Both the position numbers and the translations under genes were made by a program. Under the pieces are notes generated by a model that was not told the origin of the DNA, did no database searches, and saw only the letters and a program-made list of their open reading frames with translations. Shown here piece after piece: positions 1 to 12,480 of a DNA stretch of 64,000 bases. Source of the stretch: Pseudorasbora parva (Eukaryota > Chordata > Actinopteri > Cypriniformes > Gobionidae); assembly GCF_024679245.1 (NCBI RefSeq), contig NC_090172.1:43067054-43131053 (forward strand), in the 5' to 3' direction. Position 1 is the first letter of the stretch, and every line of letters begins with the position of its first letter.

Positions 1-880
1 GCTCACTGAGATGCCTTGAAAGATGCTGCCGCAGCGTTTTCCAATGTAGTGATCTAGGGTGCACTGAAAATAGGGTGCATCGATGCTCACCACACTGTAA
101 AAAATTTTTTTGCGATTTTGTTATTTCAACAAATTTTTTTCAGTAGAGATAACTAGATTGTCCAGACAACAAGGCATTTTAAGTTTTCTTGTCCTCAACT
201 AGACTGAAAGTTAAGTGAACAAGTATAATTGTTGTTTTAACTCAAAAACATATGTTGAAATAACTAAACTAGATTTTCTGTTGAATGAACAAGTATAATT
301 GTTGTTTTAACTTAAAAACATAAGTTGAACTGTTCTGGATTTTACTCCATTTATACTTTAGTCTATTTATTTAACTACAGTAAACTAAACTTAATCTACT
401 ATGTGCAGCTGATTTATATACAACACTCTAATTATATAGATATGAGCACATTTATTTAACTTACCGTATTTAATACGTACCATTCCACACCATATAAACC
501 AAGTCTTAATTCAAGGAGTCAATGCGTAAAGAGTTTTGTATTAACACGGCTAGTGAAAACAGCGCCATCTGGCGGAGAGGATAATTATGTACATACAGGA
601 AATGCACGTGCTTTATGCGCGAGCCCCCGTATCCCCTCCGTGTGTGTGTGTGTGTGTGTCCGTGCGCACCTAAACTTAGAGATATCTTCTTTGACTCGCG
701 GTGCAGAGCGGAGGATAGAAACAGGCGACTGAGGCGAGAGAACTTTTTTACAGGGAATTATTATAAAGTAAGTGTTTTATCTCATTTACCATTTGTTTTT
801 CATAATTTATTGATTTATATCAATATGTAACTTATATGCTGTGCGCGTTTAAACGAGCCAAAATCTTTCTCTCAGGGGAC

Positions 881-1176
881 ATGACTCACCGTGCAGTGCA
901 GACATGGAGTTTACTTTTAACCAAGATAACACAAAGTAAGTTACGTGTTTAACCTCATCTACAAAGTGTATTTATGACATTATATTGTTTTATAATTATA
1001 TTTGTGTGTGTGTGTGCGTGTGTGTGTTGTGCTCCCAGAGCCGTTGAAATACAGAGTTCCTAACTTTACACGCTTTTACCTCGCGGGCTTCATGGAGCTC
1101 TCAACAACTCGCGCCGTCTATTTGTTCGAATGGTTGGAGGTGGACAGCAGTTTCACTATATTTGCTGCAATTTCTG
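881..1176 (+). pseudogene. candidate 5' exons of cargo gene in CACTG element
   Basis: Two exon-like blocks read as one open frame. The first starts at ATG 881 after a polypyrimidine-CAG acceptor and ends at 935 before GTAAGT. The second runs from 1039, after GCTCCCAG, to 1176, before GTAAAT. The joined frame stays open for about 63 codons and contains FTRFYLAGFMEL. I recognise no family. The arrangement could be chance; its support is the matching phase across two plausible splice sites. Confidence 0.3.
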
Positions 1177-2145
1177 GTAAATATTAACTTTATGAATTTA
1201 AATAATATCAAATTGTGAAATTTGAAGTATTCAGCCCTAATTAAATCACATTGAGTCATTGTACAGTGTAAACATTGCAACATGTTGTCAATAAGCCTAT
1301 AAAATGTTTTTTTTTTTTTTTTTTTATGTTTTTATCTATTGCTCCTTGACAAGAAACTGAACTGGTTTACGGATCGGATGAAACTACATCTCGCTTCACT
1401 GCATGGTCTCTCCCTCAGATCGCCATCAGATACAGATAAGTTTCATGAAACTCCTTGAAAATTATTAAATGTGAGTTTGAATCGATACAGGTAAAATAAA
1501 TAACTATTAAAGGGTAAGTTCACCCAAAAATGAAAATTACCTCATGATTTACTCACCCTCAAGCCATACTAGGTGTATTCCAGACGAATACAATCGGAGT
1601 TATATTTAAAAAAAATCTAAAGCATTATAAATGGCAGTGAATGGCAGTCCAAATTTTTAAGCCCAGAAAAAAGTGCATCCATCCATTGTAAAAGTAATCC
1701 ACATGGCTCCAGGGGGGTTAATAAAGACATTCTGATGTGAATCGATGGGTTTGTGTAAAAAAAAAAAAAAATCCATATTTAACAAGTTATAATGTAAAAT
1801 ATGTAGCTTCTGGCGGGACGGCCTTCCGTATTAAAGTTACGGAAAAAGTGTAACTGGCACGGCGATGTCGTCGGATGTAGAGGGGAAGAAAAACGCAACT
1901 GGCGCAGCGACGGCATCGGACATGGTGTAAAAAAAATGTAATTGCCGCGACGATGACGTCGGACGTGGCGTAAACCTTTTGAACTTCGAGAAGCATTACA
2001 CTTATTTCGTAAGTTGAAGGCGGTCCGCCAGAAGTCCGCCAGAAGCCTTTATTAACCCCCCGGAGCCTTCTGGATTATTTTTATAATGGATACAGGGCTT
2101 GACATTAAGCATGTTCATGTGCTTGTCTGGAAAAAAAAGTTTGAT

Positions 2146-2221
<76 letters not shown>
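2146..2221 (+). repeat. (GT)n microsatellite
   Basis: About 37 GT units inside the left arm of the TTAA palindrome. The right arm has only a short CACACGCACG run at the mirror position. Confidence 0.97.
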
Positions 2222-2225
<4 letters not shown>

Positions 2226-3557
2226 AAATATAATTTATTCTGAAGCAATATGCTGACCAGTATTCAACCAGCTTTGACATATTTAAATCTGCATATTTGT
2301 GAATTTTTAAATTATTATTTTTTACCTTATATAAAGGGCATTTCCCCTCTAATCTTATTAAATATAGGCTATGCTTCAGGTTTCATTTTATATTGTAAAA
2401 TTTGATCTATACATTAATTTAAAATAAGACACTATAAGGGCTGTTACCAATCACATTAAATAATTTACACTGAAAAATTTAATTTGCATTAAATAATGTT
2501 TTGAAATTTGTATTTTTGGATAGACCAATAATGTTTAAACATCAAACCAAACCTCCAGTAGGTGGTAGCAGGTGGCCGTTTTAATGAGTGAGTCATTGAG
2601 TCGTTCATTCAAACGATTCATTCAAACGCTGAATTGTTCAGTAACACACATGTTGCTGTGACGTGTTGCGGTTCTGCTGTGAATGATTTTCACTGCTGAA
2701 ATAGAACAAAACATTAAATATTGCTTCTTAAATGTAAGTGACTTTAAGGGAATGTTAATTTAAGTGACTGTTAATTGTTTTGCTATGAACTGTCATATGA
2801 AGTCAGTGTCATTTTCAGTCGAGGTGGTATTCAGGAAAACAGGTCAAGTGTTGTAATGTCTTCTCTAGAGGCTGCACAAGTGTCAACAGCGCGACCTTGT
2901 TATCGTCAGTTCATTATATATTATTATTCACTATCAATCGCCACTTACACTAAATTAATGCAATCATTCTTGCATTTTGGTGATTCGCTAGCTATTTTTT
3001 GTTTTAATCAGGTCCATCGGGCAAGTAAAATTCTCTTTCAATTGTCCCTTCGAAAAATCCACAAGCGTTAATGTCGAGCCCTGGGATAGATGCACTTTTT
3101 TCTGGGCTTCAAAATTTGGGCAGCCATTCACTGCCATTTATAATTTTTGGATTAGCCAAAACATTTTTTAATATAACTGATTCAGGGCTCGACATTAACG
3201 CTTGTCTGGGACAAGTGAAAGAGAATTTTACTTGCCCGATGGACAAGGGCCTGATTAAAACAAAAAATAAACTAACGTTAGCGAATCACCAAAATGCAAG
3301 AATGATTGTGCATTAATTTAGTGTAAGTGGCGATCGCTAGTGGATAATAATATATGATGAAATGACGATAACAAGTTTGCGCTGTTGACACTCGTGCAGC
3401 CTCTCGAGGAGAAATTACAACACTAGAGCCATTTAAGCTGTTTCCTGAATACAATCACGACAGAAAGTGACTCTGATTTCATATGACGGTTCCATAAACA
3501 TTACATTAACATTCACTTAGTCACTTACATTTTAGATGCAATATTGAGTGTGTTTGT

Positions 3558-3723
3558 TTACATGTACATGTAAGCATTTGGCAGACGCTTTTATCCAAAG
3601 CGACTTACATTGCATTCAAGGTACATATTTTACATTTTTGTCAATTCTTGCTTTCCCTGGGAATCGAACCCATGACCTTGGCGTTGCTAGCGCCATGCTC
3701 TACTGTTTGAGCTACAGGAAAGC
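3558..3723 (-). mobile_element. tRNA-derived SINE in palindrome arm
   Basis: On the minus strand a tRNA-like head reads TTTCCTGTAGCTCAAACAGT with B-box GGTTCGATTCC. A conserved tail GTCGCTTTGGATAAAAGCGT, typical of fish SINEs with a LINE-type 3' end, follows. It interrupts only the right arm of the palindrome. Confidence 0.8.
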
Positions 3724-4786
3724 TATTGTTCTATTTCAGCAGCGAAAATCGTTCACAGCAGAACCGTAACGCGTCTCACAGCAACTGAACAGTGTTTGAA
3801 TGAATCGTTTGAATGAACGAATCAATGGCTCACTCATTAAGACGGCCACCTGCTGCCACCTACTGGAGGTTTAGTTTCATGTTTAAACATACTTTCTAAC
3901 ATTTGTATTTGTCTATTCAAAACTACAAATCTCAAAACATTATTTAATGTAGTTGTGATTTTTCAGTGTACATTATTTTATTTGATTGTTAACTGCCCTT
4001 ATCTTGTCTTATTTTAATTTAATGTATTGATCAAATTTAACAATATAGAATGAAACCTGAAGCAGTGCCTTTATTTAATAAGATTAGGGGGAAAATTCCC
4101 TTTATAAAAGGTAAAAATATCCTACATTTCAAATGATTCAAATTTTTTTTTTTAAAATCACAAATATGCATATTTAAATATGTCAAAGCTGATTGAACAC
4201 TGGGGAGAATATTGCTTCAGAATAAATTATATTTACAACGCACACACGCACGGAAAAACAAAAAAATATCGAACTTTTTTCCGGACAAGCACATTTTTTA
4301 TTTGGCCAAGTGAATGAACGATATGAAACAAGAATGTAATACACCTAGGATGGCTTGAGGGTGAGTAAATCATGGGCTAATTCTCACTTTTGGGTGAACT
4401 AACCCTTTAATATGACAGTGGTTTTAAATGTTGTTTTTGTTGCTTTTTTGCATTTGAATATTGCACTTTACTAGTAGATACAGCATGAAATAAACATGTA
4501 TGAACATCAGAGAATATGTTTAAAGATACAGTACAATGTATGAAATCTGTATTGTCTCATGTAATCGCAGTGTTTCAACTGCGCAAACGTTAATAAACGT
4601 CAATAAATAGCTTTTAAGCAATGTCATGTCACATTTACCTCAGAAAAAATATTCTGTCAGCTAGAAAAAGTATATTTACTATATTGCATAGTTATTGTAT
4701 TGCTGTTCTTTAGTATTTAATGTATGTTTGAATAAATATTTTATGACAGCACCACTTAAAATTTGTATCTGTGTATTTTTTTCCAG

Positions 4787-4990
4787 CCAGATGATGATGA
4801 GAGAGACATTGTTCATGGGGTTAATGTAGGACATCTTGACCATGAGTGAGGACATCAGACATGATAGTCCCTTCCCAGATGATGTTGCGGATGTGGATGT
4901 CATACTGGACGGAGATTGTGGTCATGGATCTAGAAGATGCCCTAAATGCCTTTGCCACACTGTTTGGGCTCGAGCTATGAGGTTATCCAA
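4787..4990 (+). pseudogene. decayed SAMD3-like C-terminal exon
   Basis: After a strong acceptor (TTTTTTCCAG) the sequence reads an acidic PDDDERDIVHGVNVG start. Further on, in another frame, it reads VVMDLEDALNAFATLFGL. These resemble the C-terminal module of SAMD3-like fish proteins, where a V.VG.. strand is followed by V.MD.L....A..LFGL. At least two frameshifts and a stop break it. It lies inside the CACTG-ended element. Identification is by pattern only. Confidence 0.45.
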
Positions 4991-5417
4991 CTTTTTATTT
5001 TATTTTTATTTTTAATCTAGGTTTAATGGTTGGGGAGAGCTGCAAAGCTGAAAAAAATGCAGTGAGGTAACACTGGTGCATATGTGCTGTTTATGCTCAT
5101 TGATAAATGTACTGAAGCTTGAGAGCTTACACATTGTTAATTAAAATGAACTTAAATTAAGTTTAAATTAAAATGGTATAAAGCCAAATCAGAGGTGTTT
5201 AACAGTCTGTGCCATTTCTTTTTGCAATTTTCTGAAGAAAGGACATTTCAGACCTTTTGTGTGGTTGTTTTTGGTGTTTGTTTTTGCAATAAATATAAAT
5301 GTGTACTGATATGTGTTGCTGTGATTTTAATTTGCTATAGGTTTTATTCTAAATCAAATGTAATTTACAAATCAATATAGTAATGCAATTAATACTTATT
5401 AAACCAGCTTTGCAACC

Positions 5418-5602
5418 AACTAAAGTGAAGTTATGATGACTAGAACATTTAAGTTCAGAAAACTAAAGTGAAGTTATGATGACTTGAACATTTAAGTTCA
5501 GAAAACTGAAGTGAAGTTATGATGACTAGAACATTTAAGTTCAGAAAACTAAAGTGAAGTTATGATGACTGGAACATTTAAGTTCAGAAAACTGAAGGGG
5601 AA
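5418..5602 (+). repeat. 43-bp subterminal tandem repeat
   Basis: Four full copies and a partial one of a 43-bp unit containing AAAGTGAAGTTATGATGACT start at 5418, 5461, 5504, 5547 and 5590. They sit just inside the right end of the CACTG element. In EnSpm elements such subterminal repeats bind the transposase. Confidence 0.9.
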
Positions 5603-5768
5603 GTTTTTATTACTAAATGGAATTAGTTCAGATAACTTATCCAAATAAGTAAGAGAAACTTAAAAAAAACCAATGCAAAAAGATAACAAAATATATTAAG
5701 TTAAGTCAACAAATAATTTTTTACAGTGCATGTTCCCTTTCTGGAAGTTCTGAAACGCAAAACTTTAA

Positions 5769-5969
5769 GGGATATTTCAACCAAAAAATGAAAATTTGAC
5801 GTTTATCTGCTTACCCCCAGGGCATCCAAAATGTAGGTGTGTTTTTTTCTTCAGTAGAACACAAATTAAGATTTTTAACTCCAACTGTTGCTCGTATAAT
5901 GCATGTAAACAGGGTCTAATTCTAATTAGACCCCATTGACATGCATTATACGAGAAACAGTTATCATAC
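5769..5969 (+). mobile_element. left half of a TTAA-type element
   Basis: Begins after TTAA (5765-5768) with GGGATATTTCAACCAAAAAATG, a decayed form of the ends seen at 1511 and 35176, and contains a short internal palindrome around 5890-5955. It is split by the hAT insertion at 5978. The right half after 7285 is not recognisable. Confidence 0.55.
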
Positions 5970-6169
5970 ATCCCTATTAGGCATGTGCCGATATAAATTT
6001 TTCATGTTGCGATTAATTGATGAAGTTTTATCACGATGTACGATATTATCACGATATTGAAATAATTTGCAAAAAAAAGTGTTGCCATTGCATAACAGCT
6101 TTAAGAACTATTTTTGTAAGAACAAAAATAACTGAATGTTTAAATACAATAATGCACCAAAAATATATA

Positions 6170-6246
6170 CAGCTCTGGAAAAAAAATTAAGAGACCCCTC
6201 ATTGAGAAATCAATGTTATGTGGTCTCTTGATATTTTTCAGAGCTG
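6170..6246. mobile_element. 77-bp MITE (CAGCTCTGGAAAAA family)
   Basis: TA on both sides and ends CAGCTCTGGAAAAA and TTTTTCAGAGCTG. The left end matches the element at 43976. It is nested inside the hAT element. Confidence 0.8.
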
Positions 6247-6979
6247 TAAAAGTACAATTTTCAAACAGATTAAATGGCAAAAGAATTAGGCTATAAAGAA
6301 CAACAGGTAAGCTTACAAATTACAATAAGGTCTCGTTATTTAATGCATTCACTAAGATTGAGCAAAAGCTACATTTAGTACATAAAGTATAATGTTTTGT
6401 TAATGTTAGTTAAGAAATACTGATCATTGTTCGCTTTATCTTAGGTCCATTAAAAAAGTTATTTTGATTTTAATGTTATTAAACAGTAACTAAGAAATTA
6501 ACATAGAATGATAAATTCTGTATAAGTATTTTTCATTGTCAGTTTGGTAATAATGAATTAACATGTTAACTAATGAAGTCCTATGTCTCAAAGTTTTACT
6601 GAACAATAACAAATAATCAGAACAGTTCTAATTATTAGGGCATGTTGTAGTCCAGATTAAAACATAAAAATGTTTCAGCTTGAAAATAAATAGCCTATTA
6701 AGTCTTTAAGTATTTGGTGCTGTGATGAACAACATTGAGATTACAAAAACGAAAAACTACATGCGTTTTTTTGTTTGTTTGCTGGTTTCCGGGGTAACAG
6801 CTGTATTCTGCAGTTCATCAGCGCCCTCTGCTGTCACTGAGCGGCACTTCAGCAGCGCGTCTCCTTCACTCGTCCATGTGCTTCTCATTTACAATTGACT
6901 CTGAGCGTCTCCTTCACCAGTTCAGTCATGTGCAAACGCACGTTGGGCTTGTTTATATCTGAGCGCGTGTCCCTTTGAC

Positions 6980-7209
6980 GCAAAATACAGCAGTGTTGAG
7001 CATTTATACGGTTGATGGGCAAAGTATTCTTGAGTGCATTATAAAAAAATGATAAATTGTTAATAAATTATTATTTACGATATTTTAAAGTGCCGCAAAA
7101 TACAGCAGTGTTGAGCAGTTATACGGTTGATGGGCAAAGTATTCTTGAGTGCATTATAAAAAAATGATAAATTGTTAATAAATTATTATTTACGATATTT
7201 TAAAGTGCC
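6980..7209 (+). repeat. 115-bp tandem duplication
   Basis: Two nearly identical 115-bp units, starting GCAAAATACAGCAGTGTTGA at 6980 and 7095. The only clear difference is CATTTATACGG against CAGTTATACGG, so the duplication is recent. Confidence 0.95.
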
Positions 7210-7373
7210 CGCGATAACAATATCGTGCATATTCATTATCGTGATAAATCGCATTATCGAAAATTGGCACATGTCTAATCCCTATACATCACTAGACTGC
7301 TAATGAACAATCTAGCTAACATTTATAATTTATTTACAGCTGAAATGTTGCTTATTTATTGCAGTAGGCAGTA

Positions 7374-7873
7374 TAAGTTGCAGTAGGTAACTTTTGTAAA
7401 AATAAAATTTTAAAAAATTGTAAACATATTTGTTAAACCTGTTATGTCCCGACAGTAGAATATGAGACAGATAATCTGTGAAAAAAAAAAAAAAAAAAAT
7501 CAAACTCCTGTGGCTCCTCCCAGTGGCCCTATTGTCATTTGCATAAATACAAGGTTACTGGTAAGAAACAACCAATCAGAGCCAGGAGTGTCTTAGCAGT
7601 GTCAATCAAGCTCATGTGCACGCTGATCAGAACCCCCTCTCATATTTATATGTCATTTTGACATGAATACATATTAATAAATAACACTTTGATTTTTGAA
7701 AATCTGGTGGCCCTGCTAGCCTGCACGTTCCCGGCCGACTCCGTTGTGATGGGGGAGGAGCTGTGGAGGGAGGCCTGTAGCGCCATAAAGAGCAAGGGGG
7801 AGTGACCTGTGACTTGTGCTTGTTAAAATTTTCAGGCTAATTCAACGTTTTCTAAAAACTCCCTACTGCAGCT
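7374..7873. mobile_element. probable TTAA-type MITE
   Basis: The left end GTTGCAGTAGGTAACTTTTG and right end AACTCCCTACTGCAGCT are imperfect inverses. TTAA follows the right end; the left target copy is decayed. Confidence 0.5.
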
Positions 7874-8067
7874 TTAACATGCTAAATATTTACCATAATA
7901 CTTGGTAATAATGTTATTTAAAGTACAGTTAACACTTAATTTTAGGGTTCAATTCTCGCCATTAACTAGTTGTTTATTAGATTGTATATTAACACATTAT
8001 AAATGACATACACTTTAAACCACATATTAATGTCTTATGCTGCATGACCTTATTCTACATCCCTTAA

Positions 8068-8842
8068 AGGGGTACTTCAGCGCTGGGAAGATGAATCTGT
8101 ATTTAAACTGGGTCATCAATGTAGTAGAAATGTGAAATTATTTTTGAATTTTGTGCCTTCTAGACTGAGAAAAGACAGAAAATGTATTTTTGTCTCATGG
8201 GGATGAAAGACTACAATTCCCAGAATGCTTCGCTGTCCTGTGAGGCCATTCCCAAAGCCACCAACTGGATTACAGTGACTGAGTTTGAGTTAGAGAACAG
8301 ACATTACAATTAAATACTGAACGTGTCTGTTCAATATAATGAGTGAGTCACCGCGCGAGTATCACAGCACTGAGCACTAACTGCAGGAGTCAGATAAATG
8401 AGCTGAATGAGCTCTCATGATGAGAGCTGAGGTAATCGTGACTACACTCGCGGCATACATTCACACCGCGAGTTCAGTCTGGCGTGTTTCAGTTCATGCC
8501 TTTGCAAGCTTAACTTAAAAGACTTACATTGCTCACCATAGTTCCGTTTAAATGAGTGCCTGTAGCTGCGAGCTAAGCTGGATTTATCTCCCATCCCCCA
8601 TGCGCGGGTTCAAAACATGCAGAAATGGCTCCCTCTGCTGGCTGTAGTCTTTAGCCTTTGGCCAAACATTCCTACTATGATGCAAATATCGTCAATTTGC
8701 GTCACAGGAGGAATTTTTCCAGAAATACAATACATAAATCTCTTGTCTTAGGGGGATATGAGGGGGGGAAAGCACAATTATTTGAAAATACTCCAAGGTT
8801 ACTACTGATACAAAGCCATATGCTAATCGCTGAAGTAACCCT
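8068..8842. mobile_element. TTAA-flanked element, 775 bp
   Basis: TTAA at 8064-8067 and 8843-8846. The ends AGGGGTACTTCAGCGCTGGG and ATCGCTGAAGTAACCCT are inverse. The short frame at 8658-8846 lies within it and is not a gene. Confidence 0.75.
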
Positions 8843-8846
8843 TTAA

Positions 8847-9399
8847 TCATACCTAAACCTAAACGCTACAAAAACAACCTATCTAACTATTAATAATAAG
8901 CAGTAAATTAGGAGTTATTATTGAGGCAAAAGTCGTAGTTAATAGTGAATATGTTTTCTCCATACTCAAGTGTTACCAAAGCACATGTCAGACCTCTGCT
9001 TTTGTTCATAAGTACCAGTAGTGATGTTGTACAATGAGGACAGTGTTACATATCCGGAAATAGTCATCAGGGTCCCAATGTGTAAAGAGCCAGTGTCCTT
9101 TTGTCCTTACCAGTGCCCGAATTCGAGAATACGATATACTGATTTACGAGCTCAGGAGCTAGGGACATGATTGTCACGTAGTTTCCACTGAAACAGTAAG
9201 ATAGGACAGGACATATCAAACGAAGGTCTAAATTACAGCAGCTCTCCATATTAGACTGGTTAAATGTAAATAATGTAATCATAACATGAGGCTTCTTCCA
9301 CGTGGTGCATTGTAATCTGTAAACCCTCACTTCCAAATTAATCTTTGTACCTATGGCAAACCTATGACACTTGTTGCACTGCCAAGAGTAAAGCATTTC
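8847..9399. other. unassigned, no gene seen
   Basis: No open frame with recognisable motifs and no clear repeat ends. It may contain the degraded distal half of the TTAA element that follows. Confidence 0.35.
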
Positions 9400-9624
9400 A
9401 GCATGAATAAAACCAGAAAACGGGGGTCACGTAACGCAGATATGACGCAATTGACAGTTGACTCCCTCACACATCCCGGCTCTTTGGTTAAAATAGCAAT
9501 TTTCTCACAATTTACAAATAGTTGTAAACATTTAGGATATTGTAAGAATTTAGCTGAACCAAATATATAACACTGGCCTAGTGGTTTTTGAATATTTTAC
9601 TGAAAAATGCTGCATAGTGTACCT
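9400..9624 (-). mobile_element. partial copy of TTAA element seen at 39881
   Basis: The reverse complement of 39881 to about 40110. It shares ACTGGCCTAGTGGTTTTTGA and GCATAGTGTACCT, ending at TTAA (9625-9628). The other end is missing. Confidence 0.7.
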
Positions 9625-9628
9625 TTAA

Positions 9629-10540
9629 TCTAATCAAATTCAAAATACATTTTTGTGGATGTACTGGATATTATCCGGTGCTGTAAACATTGAAATGACG
9701 GGTTTGCCTACACTGCCACAATGCCGTCCGAATGAAGATAAGGGGCAGAAACTGTGCAGTGATTTGTGTTGACGGAGTTTAAAACTTCAGAATAATGTCA
9801 TGAAGAAAGCAATATTGCCAAAATCCCATTATAATCGCATTATGAGGGTACATAAACGCAATGACTTACAGCTGTCATTGTAAGATAGTTTGCAACTGTT
9901 TGTTTATCCAAGTTAGCGACAGTAACTATGGGGGGTGGGGCTTACCAATAAGTTTAATTGCTGCTAAGACAGGATTGGTCAGAACATTTTAGCCGCAACT
10001 TCACAAGTGGTCTATTTGAGGAAAAATGTGCTTCATTTATTTTCCCTATGGAGTATTTCTGTATAATGTTATTTGCTTTTTGTTTTTTTTGTTAAATGTC
10101 CAGGACACATCTTCACTAAACACCTTAAGCCACAAGAATGTGTTTACATCATACACACACAAACGTGAGACATTTCTAGAGACATTCTCTCAGTGGACAG
10201 CGCTGTCCTTCCTCTAATGGGCCTCTCTTGTCCAGCTCTTTGAATTATTACAGAGCACCAGAAATTGAGACACCTTTAGATAATCAAAGCCAGGTGAAGC
10301 ATTACCCCCAGTCTCCAGCTATTATGCCGTAACAGTCAAAATTACACAGTGACATGCTGAGGACTCCAGAAAGAAAGGATTTCCATCAGAGAACTGCATT
10401 GCATTCAAAACACAGCCACCAGTCCTTTTTACATGGTAGTAGAAATATGGACCATGATGCTGATGATGATGGAGAGTGTGAGGAGGAAAAAGAGAAAGAT
10501 GACAAACAAAGACTAATTAGGGAAGTTAAAAGGGGGGGAG
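9629..10540. other. intronic sequence, nothing recognised
   Basis: No transposon ends, RNA gene or conserved exon found between the TTAA fragment and the GA microsatellite. Confidence 0.35.
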
Positions 10541-11719
<1,179 letters not shown>

Positions 11720-11748
11720 CTATTTTATATAGTGTAATTTATCACTTA

Positions 11749-11959
11749 CCACTATCTTGTTTTTTCTCTTTTTTCTTTTCTGGCTTCCTAAAGCATAATT
11801 CCGCTTCATGATCGCTGAGGAGGTTTTGTATTTTACCGGCAGCAGAGATCGCGTGGTTGGGTGGCTGCTGTCAGCGACGACTGAGAGGGCCCCCTTGAGG
11901 GGGATTCCGATAACAGTGTCATTGCACTTTACTGCATTGACTATCAAAGGGGCGCTCAA
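11749..11959 (-). pseudogene. possible 5' exon of a hAT/ZMYM-like element gene
   Basis: The minus-strand frame ends in MKRNYALGSQKRKKRKNKIV, immediately followed by a good donor GTAAGT (at 11748). Basic starts of the form KRKY-SGA-KRK are frequent in fish hAT-derived (ZMYM1/TTF-type) proteins, hence the guess. No downstream exon was found. The frame above residue 50 may be 5' UTR, with the inner Met being the start. Confidence 0.3.
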
Positions 11960-12282
11960 GCAGTTTGTCGTTGCATTTTATTCTTAACCTGTCGTTGTCT
12001 TGAGGCCCCAGGCCAGCTCAGGGCTCCAAGCAATTGCTTGACTTTCACTTTCGGACGGGTACCCGAAAATGGAAGTGAATGAGGCTTTGCAAATTTTTAT
12101 TTTTATTAATTTTTTTTTTTTAATCTAGGCCTACGTGAAATTCTGCATCCATTGTACCATTTTCTTTATTTATTTTTTTCCACCTCGGAAGGGCAACGTG
12201 AGTCGAGAAGGGCATATGGGCAGATGCCCGGGCAACCTGAGCAACCCCCCTGTGCATGTCCCTGTATATATGTATATATTAG

Positions 12283-12480
12283 GGCTGGGCAAGTTAACGT
12301 GTTATTATCAAATTAACGCAATAATTAATTAACGCTGACAATTATTTTATCGCGCATTAACGTAGTTATTATTATTAGGTTGATGTGTATCTCTGCCTCT
12401 GGTAACAAAGTCTCGTTGAGGCTCGCGCTGCCTGTCTCTTTGTGAGAGACATTCGTGGAGAAATCAAAACAAATGAGCAA
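12283..12480 (+). mobile_element. hAT-like end fragment (TTAACG-rich)
   Basis: Begins TTAGGGCTGGGCAAGTTAAC and continues with several TTAACG motifs, the pattern of a fish hAT family whose inverse occurs at 41215-41345. Its section 12385-12475 is homologous, inverted, to 50885-50975. Confidence 0.5.

Larger units (their letters stand above)
1511..4406. mobile_element. TTAA-flanked long palindromic element, 2.9 kb
   Basis: TTAA flanks both sides (1507-1510 and 4407-4410). The ends AGGGTAAGTTCACCCAAAAAT and CTTTTGGGTGAACTAACCCT are inverse. Arms of over 1.3 kb mirror one another around about 3060-3190, where CTCGACATTAACGCTTGT appears inverted. AGGG ends with a TTAA target fit Kolobok-type elements; piggyBac shares the target but usually not these ends. 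No transposase frame is visible. Confidence 0.75.
93..5728 (+). mobile_element. CACTG-ended (EnSpm/CACTA-like) element, 5.6 kb
   Basis: The left end CACTGTAAAAAATT and right end AATTTTTTACAGTG are inverse repeats, flanked by CA on both sides (91-92 and 5729-5730). CACTR ends with a 2-3 bp duplication are typical of EnSpm/CACTA elements. Subterminal direct repeats occur at both ends: two copies of a unit containing GAACAAGTATAATTGTTGTT at about 219-325, and a 43-bp array at 5418-5589. No EnSpm transposase is visible. The interior holds a nested TTAA element and a decayed SAMD3-like segment. Confidence 0.75.
5978..7277. mobile_element. hAT-type DNA transposon, non-autonomous
   Basis: A perfect 8-bp duplication ATCCCTAT (5970-5977 and 7278-7285) flanks 1300 bp. 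The ends are TAGGCATGTGCCGAT and TTGGCACATGTCTA. An 8-bp duplication and TAGG-type ends define hAT elements. No transposase frame is present. Short inverted AT-rich motifs with CGATATT and ATCACGATA lie near both ends. Confidence 0.85.

Noticed and set aside
1039..1176. Considered as a PB1 or SAM domain exon of SAMD3-like
   Set aside because: The peptide has no motif I can match to those domains; kept only as a low-confidence exon candidate.
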